A stretch of 64,000 nucleotides of DNA from Torreya grandis (lineage: Eukaryota; Streptophyta; Pinopsida; Cupressales; Taxaceae). The notes below the pieces were generated by a model. The model saw only the letters and a program-made list of their open reading frames with translations. It had not been told where the DNA came from and made no database searches. The translations under genes were made by a program, and so were the position numbers. Every line of letters starts with the position of its first letter. Position 1 is the stretch's first letter. This document shows, in pieces, positions 33,406-44,838 of the stretch. The DNA lies in NCBI GenBank assembly GCA_037957365.1, contig JARHVA010000667.1:2062001-2126000 (forward strand), written 5' to 3'.

Positions 33406-35942
33406 TGTTGACCATTTTGGTCCAACAGACCAAAATCGGTCTCCTTCTGCCTTGCTGTTCTGAGCCAGTTCAATTTTTTGATTTTGTGCACAAGTCTTTC
33501 GGCAAAAGGAGGAACCAATTCACTGGTTTGACGTCGGTGCCCAATGGCTTGAGTTTTCAAAGAGCTTTGAACTTAAACTTTGAACCATTATTGGTTCAAT
33601 GAGTTGGTTCAGTTCATTCGGTTCAAGCCTTGGTTCAACAGCTTGATTGAGCATTCGGTTCAATGCCTTGGTTCAACATTCGGTTCAATGAACTGGTTCA
33701 ACATTTGGTTCAAAGGAACGGTTCAATGAGAAGTTTCAAGAGTCTCCCGAAGGACAAATGCCCTTGCGGAGGGCAGGGAACACTTGAAAAGACCAAAAAA
33801 GTGAACAAGGCCGAAAAAGTAAGTTTTCTTCGGAAGTTTGTTTAAGGAAAAAGACGAGAATTTCTTCGGAAGAAAGTCTTACGAAAAGACAAGGCAAGGA
33901 AAAGATTTCTTTCAGACTTTTTTCCGAAGGAATTCTTTCAGACAAAAAGTCCGAATAAATTCGGCAAGGCTACGAGCAAAAAGTCTGAAAGAAAACAAGT
34001 AAAAAGGACTTAAGACTAAGGCAAGGCAAGAATGATTTCTTTCGGACTTTTTTGCTCATGGGAAGAAACCCGAGAAAAAGCTTCGAAGGAAAGGAAGCGA
34101 GCAAGACAATTCTTGCAGACATTTTGTCCACGAGGAAAAGTGACAAAGAAAAAGCCCGAGAGCGGAAGCTACCGAGTGTCGTCTGCCGGGACACATTATA
34201 ATTTGTCTCTAAAAGCAGCGAAACATGCCATGTGTCCCTTGTAAAACTCGGCAGAGCGCGACAAGTGTCTGCATCCGAGTTTCAAAGCTTCTTTCAATAA
34301 GCTTCCCTTAGAATTCCGCAGAGGGCACCAAGTGGCAATTGCGGAAGGTTTTGATATGTTTTTCTAAAACCAGCGGAACATGCCACGTGTCCCTTGAAAA
34401 GCTCGGTGGAAGCCGACAAGTGTCAACGTTAACGGTTTTTTCCTTTCATTCTGTTATTAAGGACTGTGGTGGGCCCCGAACGAATTGCTAAAGTAAGCAG
34501 AGCACGCCAAGTGTCATAGTTCATGTGAATCCGAATGAGTCCCGAATGTTTCTAAAGCTCAGCGGAAGCCGCCATGTGTCATCTTCTGCAAGACTCTCAA
34601 AAGGTATCTAAAGCTTCTATAAGTTAAGCGGATGCTGCCACGTGTCCTCGCCTGTTTCACAGTGGAACACGCCATGTGTCACTTGTTGAGATCAACAAAA
34701 AGCAGCCAAAGCAAGTGGGAAAAACATGAAAGAATTGCTAGGGAAGATGACAGACCTAAAGACGTCAAATTTGCGGCAATGAAATAGTTATTGATCCTCG
34801 CAGACTTAAGCGCGAACTTGAAGAAATTCAAAGGCTTAAGGCCAGAAGGAAGACAAAGCCAGGAAGGGGCAAAAGAGCCAAGTGCAAAAACGGACAAAAC
34901 AGTCCAAGTGGGGAAGGAAGGTGTCAACTCAAGGAGTTACTCCAGCGGTTGACACAGTGTCTGCGAATTTGTCATCAAGAGGCGCAAATAGTGAACGACG
35001 CGACCCGTTTTTCTTCACTTTGCATTGATGAGCAGACAAGCCGCGTGAATGCCTTGAAGGAGTGGTCTTGTTTGCAGACAAACAGCGTGGCCTATGTTCT
35101 AAATGCCTGAAGTCAAAATAAGAGCCGACACAGCATTATCTATCAAGCGGCTTCCTCTTCCCAATGCTCGGAACGCACATGGGCCACTTGTAAAAGGGCA
35201 CCAAAAGTCGTTTCCAAGAGGGGCGCCTTTTGTTCTCTCTTCTCTATAAATATTGTAACTTCTCATTTTGAAAGCAGATATCTCTCACATTATCAGGCGA
35301 AGCCTTGCCATTTTTCACCTGGAATCAATAGAATACACATTTTTTACCTCTATTCTGGTTGGATATATCTCTGAGTATGCCTGAGTGTTAGTCTTGTGTC
35401 CAGTCATTTCTTCTTAATGCTTTCACAGGGTTGACACCAACGTACCTGGTATATACAGAGCGCCATTCTTGCAGGTGATAAGAAGAGCTATTCCTGGAGC
35501 ACAGAAGCAGGAGATTACTAGATAGTGTGCTCTTCCTACAGCGCCTATGGTAAGTCCTTTTACTATGTGTTTTCATTAAAGCCTCCCTATCAAACTCTCT
35601 GCAGTCTAGTCCTTTTACTAGTTAGAGTGTATGTATGTGTTCTTGTGGTTCAAAGTGTGAGTGTGAGTAAACCAAACTTGTTTGGTGCATCACCCTATTA
35701 GGTTAGGTTCTATTGTTTTCAGCATCCTTCTCCCTTTTCAACCCTCTCAATATATATATATATATATATACACATTAGCAACTTACTAGAATAACTCAGA
35801 TGCATCAAAGAAAGCTAGCCCTTATCTAGACACTCTCCCCCCAATTTTGCCAGGCCCATAGGCAAGAGGGGAGTTTCCATTGTTGTGTGTGGAAGGCAAG
35901 AGCTCAGCCTCCTGTCAAGAGTGCAATCCACTGCGTCAACAT
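33406..35942 (+). repeat. 3' LTR of the complete (+) element
   Basis: TGTTGACCATTTTGG to GCGTCAACA (2537 bp). Same parts as the 5' LTR: GGTTCAA array 33545-33735, palindromes 33860-34090, G-boxes 34225-34680, TATA TCTATAAATA at 35242-35251, donor-like ATGGTAAGT at about 35547, (AT)n at 35750-35770. Confidence 0.95.
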
Positions 35943-36057
35943 TGCCTAAGGGTTTGGTGGAAGAAATTATTGAATATTGCTTTATTTTTTGAAGTGTGTT
36001 ATTCGTTGAATTTGTACTTTCAAATTCTTTGAAGAAAGAGGTCTTGGATTAGGTAGG
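35943..36057 (+). repeat. TGTAATG-type LTR, third part
   Basis: The right target duplication TTGCC (35943-35947) and about 110 A/T-rich bases continuing the LTR split at 24535. It ends where the next minus LTR starts at 36058. No coding sequence. Confidence 0.5.
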
Positions 36058-38504
36058 TGTTGTCAACCTGGAGTTGCGCCCTGAATCGAAGACGTGCATG
36101 AAATGCCCAGTCCTCTATTCGGTTGAAACAATGATATCTTCTCACGAGGGTGGGTGCCTCAACGTGAGAAGAACCTCTAGAGAAGGTTGGTTCCTATAAG
36201 ATGTATCAATGAGGATCTCTACTCTATGTTGCGGACTACCATGGAAAAGGGAGAAGGAAACTTTAAGGGGAAATCTTGCCTAATAAAGGTGATACACCAA
36301 AAGATTGATCCACTCAACTTGTAACCTAGAACACTGAACAAACAAGGAAAAAGGAAGACCTTTGATTTCAATCAATCACTTATGCATAAATATTTCATGA
36401 AGAGGTTCGATCCAATGACCAAAACATGAGGAAAAATGATGGAGAGATCTGATACAAGACACTTTGCAGCCACCTAACATCCACTTACAACTTTAGCAAA
36501 AGACAAAGAACACTTAACATGCCTGCATAATACAATAAGCTAGCAACTAGGTACGAATCAGAATTTGGGAAGGGAGAGAAATCTACCACATGCAAATTGC
36601 TGAATGAATATACACTGCCAACACTTAAAATCTGAAAGTACAATCCTTCTATTGATTGAAGAGGTTACACAACTCACCAATGGTAGAGTCTGGTCTAGCC
36701 AAGAGAGGGATTATTTTTAATCAAGGTTGAAAGCCATCTTTTAGAGAATTACAAAAGCCAAAGATTGGCATTGAAAAATTGAAGAGAAGGATTAACTTAG
36801 ATTAACTCAAGGTTGAATTGGCCTTTCAATAAAATATGTTTTCTTTTGTCTTTGCATGAAGCTTCTTGCGCTTGAGGAAGTGAACTTGTCTTTGTTCTGA
36901 ACCACCCACCTCTCTTTGCATGGAAATCCATGCCAATGTCATTTTTAGAACTCTACGTGAGCTGCTTGATGCTTAGTTGGAACGTTTGAAAGGCTGAGTT
37001 GGTCGTTTGATAAGTTGAGTTGGACGAAGAGATCATTCTCCTTTGCATGGGAAACTCCTGGTAGATGTGGCGTTTAACAATTACTCAATTCTAAATGTAG
37101 AACAGTCAACTCGACGTTCAAATTTGGAACTCTAGTTGAAGCTGAGTTGGACCTTCAGATGCATGAGTTGATCCGGAGATGAACAGGGCTTCAACAACTA
37201 GTTGACTGAAGCTTTTACTGATCGATAAAAAATAGCCCTTGCTTGCATGTATTTATCTTATCCTAGTCTGCCTGTTCATGTCTATTTCTGGCGGGATTCT
37301 ATATTTGGATGTATTCGTCTATATTTCCTCCGTTTGGCCTTTTTTCAACTTCCAGTCGCTTAATTTGAGGTCAACTTCCCGTAGTTTAATTCTTTCAAAA
37401 TTCTGGCTTTACCTTTGTTTCAACGGTTACTTCCCGCAGTCAAAATTTGATGTCTTGTGGGATGTCACCCTTTGGCATTTTCTCGACCTTATTTCTTGTC
37501 AAGCCCCTTAGTCTTCTTATTTCCTTTAGAATTCTTGTTGACTTTACCTTTGATTTGCTTCGGCTTTATTTCTTGCCAATTTTGCCGAATTTGTTCCTGC
37601 AGACTTTTGTTTTGCCCTATGGCTTCATATTTCCTTCGGAATTTTCTGTTTGCGCTTCTATGTTTTCTCCCCAAATTTATTTCCCTCGGCTTTATCCTTC
37701 GAAGAATTCCTTTAGACAAAACTTCCGAAGGAATACTTTGTCATTTCCTTTGGCTCGGGCTTTCATTCCGCAGGTTTTTTTTCTTTTGGTGGCTCCGAAT
37801 TTCTTCAGACAAAAAGTCCCGAAGGTTTGCTTTCTTCTTTGCCTTTGCTCTTTGTTGATTTTCAGACTTTGTTGTCGGCTTTTTTGCATGGGCCTCTCCA
37901 AATTTCTTCGGACTTTTTGTCCGAAGGAATTACTTTGGACAAAAAGCCCGAGGGAATTAATCCTTGTCTTTTTGAACTCCACTGAGAATGCCCTTCGGAC
38001 TTTGCACAAAGGTCCAGGCACCGACCAAGTGCCCTCCGTAAGGGCTTGTGGCTCTCCCTCTGTGCCCTTTGAAAAAATTGCAATGGTCCTATCGCCGACC
38101 AAGTGCCCTCTGCAAGGCCTTCTGTCCTTTGTCTGTTCCCTTTTCGGAAAAATTGTAGCGCACCCGGGCTTTTTGTAGGGCACCCGATTCCCTTGAATTT
38201 TTGCAGGGTTTGAATTCTCTCTTGCTTTTCTTCGGACTTTTGTCCGAAGGAATTATTCCTTGGATTTCTTGCTTTTGGCGGGGACCTTTCTCTTGGATTC
38301 TCCAAAGTATTCCTTCAGACAAAAAGTCTGAAGGAATTACTTCCTTTGCTAGAGATCCTTTCCTTTGTTATTTCCTACGGACTTATGTCCTTAGCACTTC
38401 TCCAAAGCTGTGTGACATTCTGCCTTCTTTGATGAACCATTCCTTCGGACAAAAGTCTGAAGGAATTCCTGTTGTAGCAAAGGCCCTCAAAAAAGAAAAA
38501 CAAT
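36058..38504 (-). repeat. Old diverged LTR fused to a younger LTR
   Basis: TGTTGTCAACCTGGAG at 36058 has the position and shape of the U5 end. The layout of GTGATACACCAAAAGATTGATCC, GATGTCACCCTTTGGC and GAATTCC palindromes places it in the same superfamily, but it is far more diverged than its right neighbour. The match to the partner LTR at 53041-57617 begins only at about 38505, so this is a distinct LTR fragment. Frames such as 37692-38183 are spurious. Confidence 0.55.
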
Positions 38505-39756
38505 GTATTCTTCCCAATGAAAGTTGTGGGAAGGTGTCCCTTCGGGCCTTGAGAAAGGGCCTCCTTTTGGCACCAGAGAGTCCCCCGCAAGGGCACCTAC
38601 CCTTCGGGGTCCTTCGAGCGGCCTTGGTCTTCGAGTCCTTCGGACATTTTGTCCGAAGGATATCTTCCTTTGAATGCTCTGCCATTTTTTTCGGGTGAAT
38701 TCATGCGGACAAAAAGTCCAAAGGAATTCCTTCGGACTTTTTGTCCGAAAGAATTCGTCTTGTTCGCTTTACCATTTTCCACGAGATTTTCTTCTGAAGG
38801 AAATTCTTTGTTCGGCGACTTGCCTTGTCTCTTTCTTCAGACAAAAAGTCCGAAGGAATTCCTTCGGACTTTTTGTCCGAAAGAATTCGTCTTGTTCGCT
38901 TTACCATTTTCCACGAGATTTTCTTTTGAAGGAAATTCTTTGTTCGGCGACTTGCCTTGTCTCTTTCTTCGGACAAAATGTCCAAAGGAATTCCTTCGGA
39001 CATTTTGCCCGAAGAAATTCAACCTTGTCTTTATCTTTTGCCTTGGCATTTCCGAAGGAAAACTTGCCCTTTTGGTTCCTCTGCAAGGGTTCCCTGCCCT
39101 CTGCGAGGGCACTTTTGGGTCCGGCACTGCCCTCCGCAGCCTACTGGAATGGTCCAGTTCGTGCTTGACCACCCTCCGCAAGGGCACTTGTCCTTCAGGC
39201 TTTGGAAGACCCCCTTTGAACCTTCCGACTTGAACCAATTCTTGAACCATCCCTTTGAACCAACTCATTGAACCAAACCGACTGAACCAACTACTTGAGC
39301 CAAACCAATTGAATCGACTGCTTGAACCAAACCTATTGAACTAACTCCCTAAACCAAACCAATTGAACCAACTGCTTGAACCAACTAATTTAACCGATTG
39401 CTTGAACCAAACCAATCGAACCGACTACTTGAACCAACCCAATTGAACCGACTGCTTGAACCAACTAAGGTTCAACGGTTCAATATTGTTAAGTTCAAAG
39501 CTTTTGGATAGATTAAGTTGTTGAACCCCAGCGTTGAACCAATTTTTTTAACCTTAAGAGAAATGTCTTCAACTTTTGGTCTCTTTCCTTGTGAATTTCT
39601 TTGGATAAAATGTCCAAAAAGCTTTGTAAGAGCCTTGCATTCTTTGAATTGGTTCATCTTTTTTGCTGAAAGACTTGTGCAACCCAAAATTTGAACCGGT
39701 TCAGAATAGCAAGGGAAGGAGACCGATTTTGGCCTATAGGGGCAAAATGGTCAGCA
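38505..39756 (-). repeat. Truncated 3' LTR of the (-) autonomous element
   Basis: From about 38505 to GTCAGCA at 39756 it closely follows 54515-54905 plus 57005-57617, the 5' LTR of the same element. It includes palindrome clusters (38690-38890 with an internal duplication of roughly 140 bp), GCCCTCCGCAAGGGC hairpins and the inverted GGTTCAA array (39218-39485). The R and U5 parts are missing. Confidence 0.75.
38836..38881. repeat. Double-hairpin palindrome
   Basis: Example of the signature repeat. Two arms of 23 bases mirror each other around GGAA/TTCC with one mismatch. Each arm is itself a hairpin, TTCGGAC-TTTTT-GTCCGAA. Another clear instance is 48580-48625. Confidence 0.9.
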
Positions 39757-40000
39757 AATTGGTGATTCCCAAGGGAAGCATGCCTTCTATGCTTAGAACC
39801 CAGTAGCCTCAAAGTCCATTGGGCATGGAGTCAGAACGCAGCTTGAAAAGTTAGCAACAGCCTTGAGATATCCAAGAATCAATCACGAAGGTTTTACCCC
39901 CAAAAGGAAACGAAAACACACACAAGACTAAGAAAAGTACTAACATGTGCAAAAGCACTTAGGGAAAACAAGGAAAAAATATACATGATGGGAGAAGGGC
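39757..40000 (-). other. 3' untranslated region of the (-) element
   Basis: Counterpart of 33135-33405, with the conserved CATGCTTCCC and ACCAATT next to the LTR. Noncoding. No polypurine tract. Confidence 0.65.
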
Positions 40001-41236
40001 TCAGTGATAATGCTTAAGATGTATCCCATTAACTAGCATATACAGTTTTTCACCATCCAACCTGGAGAGTTGGAATGCATTGTGCTGCTTGCACTGAGTG
40101 ATGACGTATGGACCACTCCATAGGGTGTCAAACTTCGTATGCTTTCCCGGCTTTGCTTGGTCCTCATCCCATTTCAAAACGATGTCTCCTTCAGAGAAAC
40201 TTTTTGATGAGGATCTCTTGTTGAAGTGCTTCTTCGTCTATTGTTGGCGGCTGGTCATAGAATCCATAGCTTGGTCCCTTGTCTCTTGAAGTTTCATCAG
40301 CTCCCATAGCCTAACCTCCATGCTATTGCCTTCTTCTAACTATAGCTGGTGAGCAAGGTCCAAGGCTGGCAACTCAAGTGAAATAGAAAGCCTAGCTTCC
40401 CTTCTATACACGAGCGTGTATGGTGAATTGCCAATTGCCCTCTTTGAAGTGACCCTGTCTGCCCATAGGGCTGTTTTCAACTTGGCATGCCAAGTTCTCT
40501 AATTCTCCTCCATTGTTCTTTTGATAATCTTGATCAGGTTTTTGTTGGTGGATTTAGTCAGCCCATTCCCTTGTGGGTAGTAGTTGGAAGAAGTACTGAG
40601 ATAGATGTCGTATCTCAATGCCCATTCACTCGTTCTGGTCCCCAAAAAGGCCAATGCATTGTCTGATATGATGGTCGTTGGAACTCCAAACCTTGTCACC
40701 AAGTCTTCATAAAAGTCCAAGACTACACTTTCGTTGGCTTCTTTCAAAGCGATAGCCTCTACCCATCTTGTGAAGTATTATGTGGTGGTCAGGACCCACT
40801 TGTGTCCAGCACTGGAGGGAGGGTTAATCATCCCTATAAAGTCAAGGCCCCATTGCATGAATGGTTGTTCAACTTGAATACGCTGTAGAGGCATAGCAGC
40901 TAGCCGTTGTTTCCCATCAAAAAGTGCACACTTTTGGCACTTTCGTACCCAGGCATGGGTGTCTCTGAATAGAGTGGGCCAGAGATAACCAACTCTCATT
41001 ATTCTTGCAGTTGTAGGCCTAGGAGCAAAGTGACCACCAACTGGCCCATCATGGAACTCGGACAGCACCCTGTCGGCTTTACTTGGGTCTATGAACCTTA
41101 AAAGCACTCCTGAGGGATCCCTTCTGAACATCACTCCATCAATCAGGACATAAGGGAGAGGTTGGAGTCTGAAATATCTCCTCTTGGTCCTATCAAGGCC
41201 CTGTGGGCACTCACCAGTGAGAAAGAAATGCCTCAA
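40001..41236 (-). pseudogene. Integrase of the (-) element
   Basis: Zinc domain intact as EFHDGPVGGHFAPRPT followed by WVRKCQKCALF (H..H..C..C). The core carries WGLDFIGMINPPSSAG, ISDNALAFLGTRTSEWALRY and, where the catalytic Glu is expected, GLTKSTNK. The Glu position is therefore Lys here, versus GLVESTNK in the (+) copy. Several stops and frameshifts occur between 40260 and 40800. The C-terminal GPY-type module (WSGPYVITQC) is at about 40080-40130. Confidence 0.85.
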
Positions 41237-41245
41237 GTCTGATGT

Positions 41246-42085
41246 TCAATCCTTCATAATAGCTGATTTTTCTACTGTGGCTGCATCATGAATTAACAAA
41301 CTGTCTTCTTTTTGTTGTTTAAGGTCTGCAACAAGGTGTTCACACAGGGCTTTTTCTCTCACCAGCTTGGTGATCTTGACATCCACGTCATACTCCATTA
41401 CTTTAGTGATCCATCCCGCTCTCTTTTCATTCAGATCACGGTTGGTCAAGAAATCTTTGACACTGGGATGTGGAATCATGAGGTGAATCTTGCTGTTGGA
41501 CAGCATATGTCTGAATTTCTTCAGGCTCTGTATGAATGCAAGGACTTGCTTCTCCACCTACGTATACCTGACCTCAAAACCCTCTAGGCCTTGGTTAAAA
41601 AATGCAAGTGGTTGCTCAAGGTTATCACCATTCGCTTAGGTAAGCATGGCGAAGATTACCTCTTCATTTCTGAAGGTGTAGAGGTTGAAATCTTTGGTGA
41701 AGGCAGGACTGATCAAGGTAGGAGCCTGGACGATAGCTTGCTTGATCTGTTCAAAACTATCCTTTCTTTGTGATGTCCATGCGAACTTCTCATCATTCTT
41801 CAGCATAGAGGTCAATGGCTTGACTACCTCCTCAAAATTCGGAATAAATCTCCAGATGAAATTTATTTTGTTGAAGAAGCTCTGTAGGCCCTTCTTCTGT
41901 TTAGGCAAGGACAGCTGCAGGATGGAGCGAACTCTCTTTGGATCAATGGTCAAGCCTTCTTTGGAAACGTGGCCAAGGAGTTTACCCTCATGGACAGTGA
42001 ACACGCATTTCTTTGGATTGATAGAGATATCGAACTCTCTACACCTCTCAAAGATTTGTCTAAGGTGTTTCATGTGTTGGCCCCC
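41246..42085 (-). pseudogene. RT C-terminal part and degenerate RNase H of the (-) element
   Basis: Starts right after the nested insertion with QHMKHLRQIFERCREF, which follows the YLDD segment found at 49103. Then ISINPKKCVF, FFNKINFIWRFIPNF and the RNase H remnant with LYTFRNEEVIFAMLTQ, EKQVLAFIQSLKKFRHML. As in the (+) copy, TFRN stands where TDAS would carry the first catalytic Asp. Confidence 0.85.
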
Positions 42086-44531
42086 TGTTGACGTAGTGGA
42101 TTGCACCCTTGACAGGAGGCCGAGCTCCTGTCTTTCACACGTCAAAATGGAAACTCCCCTCTCGCCTGTGGAACCGGCAAAGCTTGGGGAGAGAGTCTCT
42201 AGATAAGGGCTAGCTCCCTCTGATGTATCTTTTAGGCCCTGGATTCCCTACTGCTAACAAATAAATGAAAAAGGGGGGGATGAAAAGGGAGAAGGATGCT
42301 GAAATAGAACCTAAACCTAAGATAAAAGGTGATACACCAAAAAGATGACCCACTCAGCCCGAACATACACTTTTCGCCAAGAAGCTGTCGTACACTTCAT
42401 CTGATGTGGGAGACCCTTCTGTATCAGTGAGTCAGGAGTCCGTAGAGATACAGGGAGGAAGGAACTATCAAAGGTGTTCTAAGACACACTTTGGTAGCCT
42501 ATTCACATGCGCCTATATTCCTGCTGTAGACACTTCTGGCAGACCTGGAGAAGAAGAAACTTTACAATGCACTAGACATGCTAGAATCGTTCTGTGAAAA
42601 GCATAAAAGAAAATGATTTAACACAAAAATAAAACATAGACATATGCGTGAGTGCAAGTCCAGATGGAGGTAAAAATGTTAAGTCTTGATTCAAAGTAAA
42701 ATCCGGCAGAGTTCTGCCTTACAAGCCCGAGAGATTTTTGGGCAGAGCTTTGCGTTACGGGCTAAAAGAATGGATCCCCTCAAAATGAGAAGTTTTACAA
42801 TATATAGAAAGAGAAGAGAACTTGGTGCTCCTTTTGAAAATACTTTGGCGCTCTTGACAAGCTAGCTCATGTGCGTTTGTGAGCATCGGGAAGAGGAAGT
42901 CACTGTTGTTGATGTCATTCTTTTAGAAGAGGCCTGCTGAAACCATGCTGTGTAATTGTTGATCTTGACTTTGGCATTCAAACATTAATGTGAAAGCACG
43001 GGCAGCGCCTCTTTTTTGTAGACAAGACTGCTCCTTCTAGATATTCACGTGATTTATCTGCTTATAAATGCAAACTAGAGAAAACAAGCCACGCCGCTCA
43101 CTGTTTGTGCCTTTTGATGACCACTTGGCAATAACTCGCCTCCCCGCGCCACTTGGACTGTCTTGTCTTTTCCTTGCCTTGTCTCATCCTGGTTTTGTCT
43201 CTTTCTGGCTCCTTCAGCCCTCAGGGCTATCTACTCGGCGGGTCGCTGGCTCTTTGGGCTCCTTTCTGGTCTTTTTCAAAATCAACGGCTATTTCACGAG
43301 CCTTGTATTTGATGTCCGCAGGCCCGTCACCTTTGGACTTTCTTCGGCTTTCTCTTTCTTTCGGCTTCTTGTTTTGCATCCTCCCGAAGGGAAGGTGACC
43401 CTTTCGGCTTTTGGAGAAGCGTCTTTCATTTGATAGCCAAGAGTCCCCCGCAAGGGCACCTGCGCTTCGGGGTCCTTCGGCTCCCTTGGTCATGAAAACC
43501 TTCAGAGCTTTTCCTCAGGTTCTTTCCCTGCGGACTTTTTTCCCGCGGACTTTTTCCCCACGGACAAAAAGTCTGCAAGAATTGTCTTCAACTACTTTGC
43601 TTTCCTTCGGAATTCCCGTCGGCTTTTCCTCCCACGGCCTTCCTCCGAATTTCTTCGGACTTTTTGTCCTAAGGAATTGCTTCGGACAAAAAGTCTGAAG
43701 AAATTATTTTAGCCTTTGCCTTAGTCTTTTTTTGCAGGATTTTTAGTTTGTAGCCCTTTCAAATTCCTTCGGACTTTTTCTCTGAAGGAATTCCTTTGGA
43801 CAAAAAGTCTGAAGGATTTCTTCCTTTGCTTCTTCGACTGCCTTTGAAAGTGCCCTTCGGGAAAATTGGAAACGATCCTTCCGAAGGGTATTTCCTTTGT
43901 AGCCCTTCCAAATTCCTTCGGACTTTTTGTCTGAAGGAATTTCTTCGGACAAAAAGTCTGAAGAAATTATTCTAGCCTTTGCCTTAGTCTTTTTTTGCAG
44001 GATTTTTTGTTTGTAGCCCTTCCAAATTCCTTCGGACTTTTTGTCTGAAGGAATTCCTTCGGACAAAAAGTCTGAAGGATTTCTTCCTTTGCTTCTTCGA
44101 CTGCCTTTGAAAGTGCCCTTCGGAAAAATTGGAAACGACCCTTCCGAAGGGTATTTCCTTTGCCTTAGACAAATTTTTGAAAGAAACTTACCTCTTCGGC
44201 CTTTCTCAGTGGCCTCTTTGCAAAAGTGTTTCCTGCCCTCCACAAGGTATCTTGAGTCCCGAACTGCCCTCCGCAAGGGCACTTGAAATGGTCCATTTTG
44301 CGCCTAAGTGGGAACTTGCCTCTTCCTGCGGAGTTCGTAGTTTTCCGCCTACCGAGTTCGTAGAAATCCATGCCTACAAAGTCCGTAGAAATGGACCTGC
44401 AGAGTCCGTAGAAAACCTGCAGAGTCCGTAGAAATTTTTGGACTTGTGCAAAATCAAAATGTGAATTGGCTCAGAACAACAGGGAAAGAAGGGGACTAAT
44501 TTTTGCCCTGTTGGGCCAAAAATGGTCAACA
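42086..44531 (-). repeat. 3' LTR of the non-autonomous element
   Basis: TGTTGACGTAGTGG to GTCAACA (2446 bp). TATA on the minus strand near 42798-42807. It contains a tandem duplication of about 250 bp (roughly 43640-44160) that the 5' LTR lacks, which explains most of the length difference. Confidence 0.9.
43640..44160. repeat. Tandem duplication of a palindrome block
   Basis: Two near-identical copies of about 250 bp, each running from a TTCGGAC palindrome pair through GCCTTTGCCTTAGTC to CCGAAGGGTATTTCC. The block is single at 48455-48715 in the partner LTR, so the duplication arose after insertion. Confidence 0.8.
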
Positions 44532-44838
44532 AATTGGTGACTCCTAGGGGAAGCATGCCTACTATGCTTAGAGACCAGTTGCCTTAAAGTCCATTGGGCA
44601 CGGAGTCAGAATGCAGCTTTGAAGAAAGGTTAACAACAGTCTTGAGAGATCCCAAAATCAATCATGAAGCTTTTACTCCAAACACAAGGGAAAACACACA
44701 CAAGGCTAAAAACACTACTTGTGCAAACTGCACTTAGGGAAAACAGGTAAAGAAACTAAAAGCAAACTACTATATACAACTAACCAGGTATATTTGCTTC
44801 CCTCTTGGATCAAAGGGAAAAAATTTTAAGTCCCCTCC
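44532..44838 (-). other. 3' untranslated region of the non-autonomous element
   Basis: Shares CATGCTTCCCCTAGGAG, CACCAATT and the AAAGTCCATTGGGCA block with the 3' untranslated regions of the autonomous copies and with 18091-18390. Noncoding. It shows common descent of both element types. Confidence 0.7.

Larger units (their letters stand above)
24536..35942 (+). mobile_element. Complete but pseudogenised Ty3/gypsy (Tat-like) element
   Basis: 11,407 bp flanked by the perfect duplication TTGCC (24531-24535 and 35943-35947). LTRs are 24536-27174 and 33406-35942. They are clearly the same sequence but have diverged by substitutions and indels, such as about 46 bp present after position 33460 and missing in the 5' LTR. 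Internal order is gag, protease, extra RNase H, RT, degenerate gypsy RNase H, integrase. Many premature stops are present, several at sites where the minus copy has CAG. It inserted into a TGTAATG-type LTR. Confidence 0.95.

Noticed and set aside
43743..44282. Long open frame with repeated SEGIPSDKK-like peptides
   Set aside because: The peptide repeats are translations of the TTCGGAC palindromes in an LTR. Similar frames appear on both strands of most LTRs (for example 11639-12196, 17063-17688, 48400-48987), so they are by-products and not genes.
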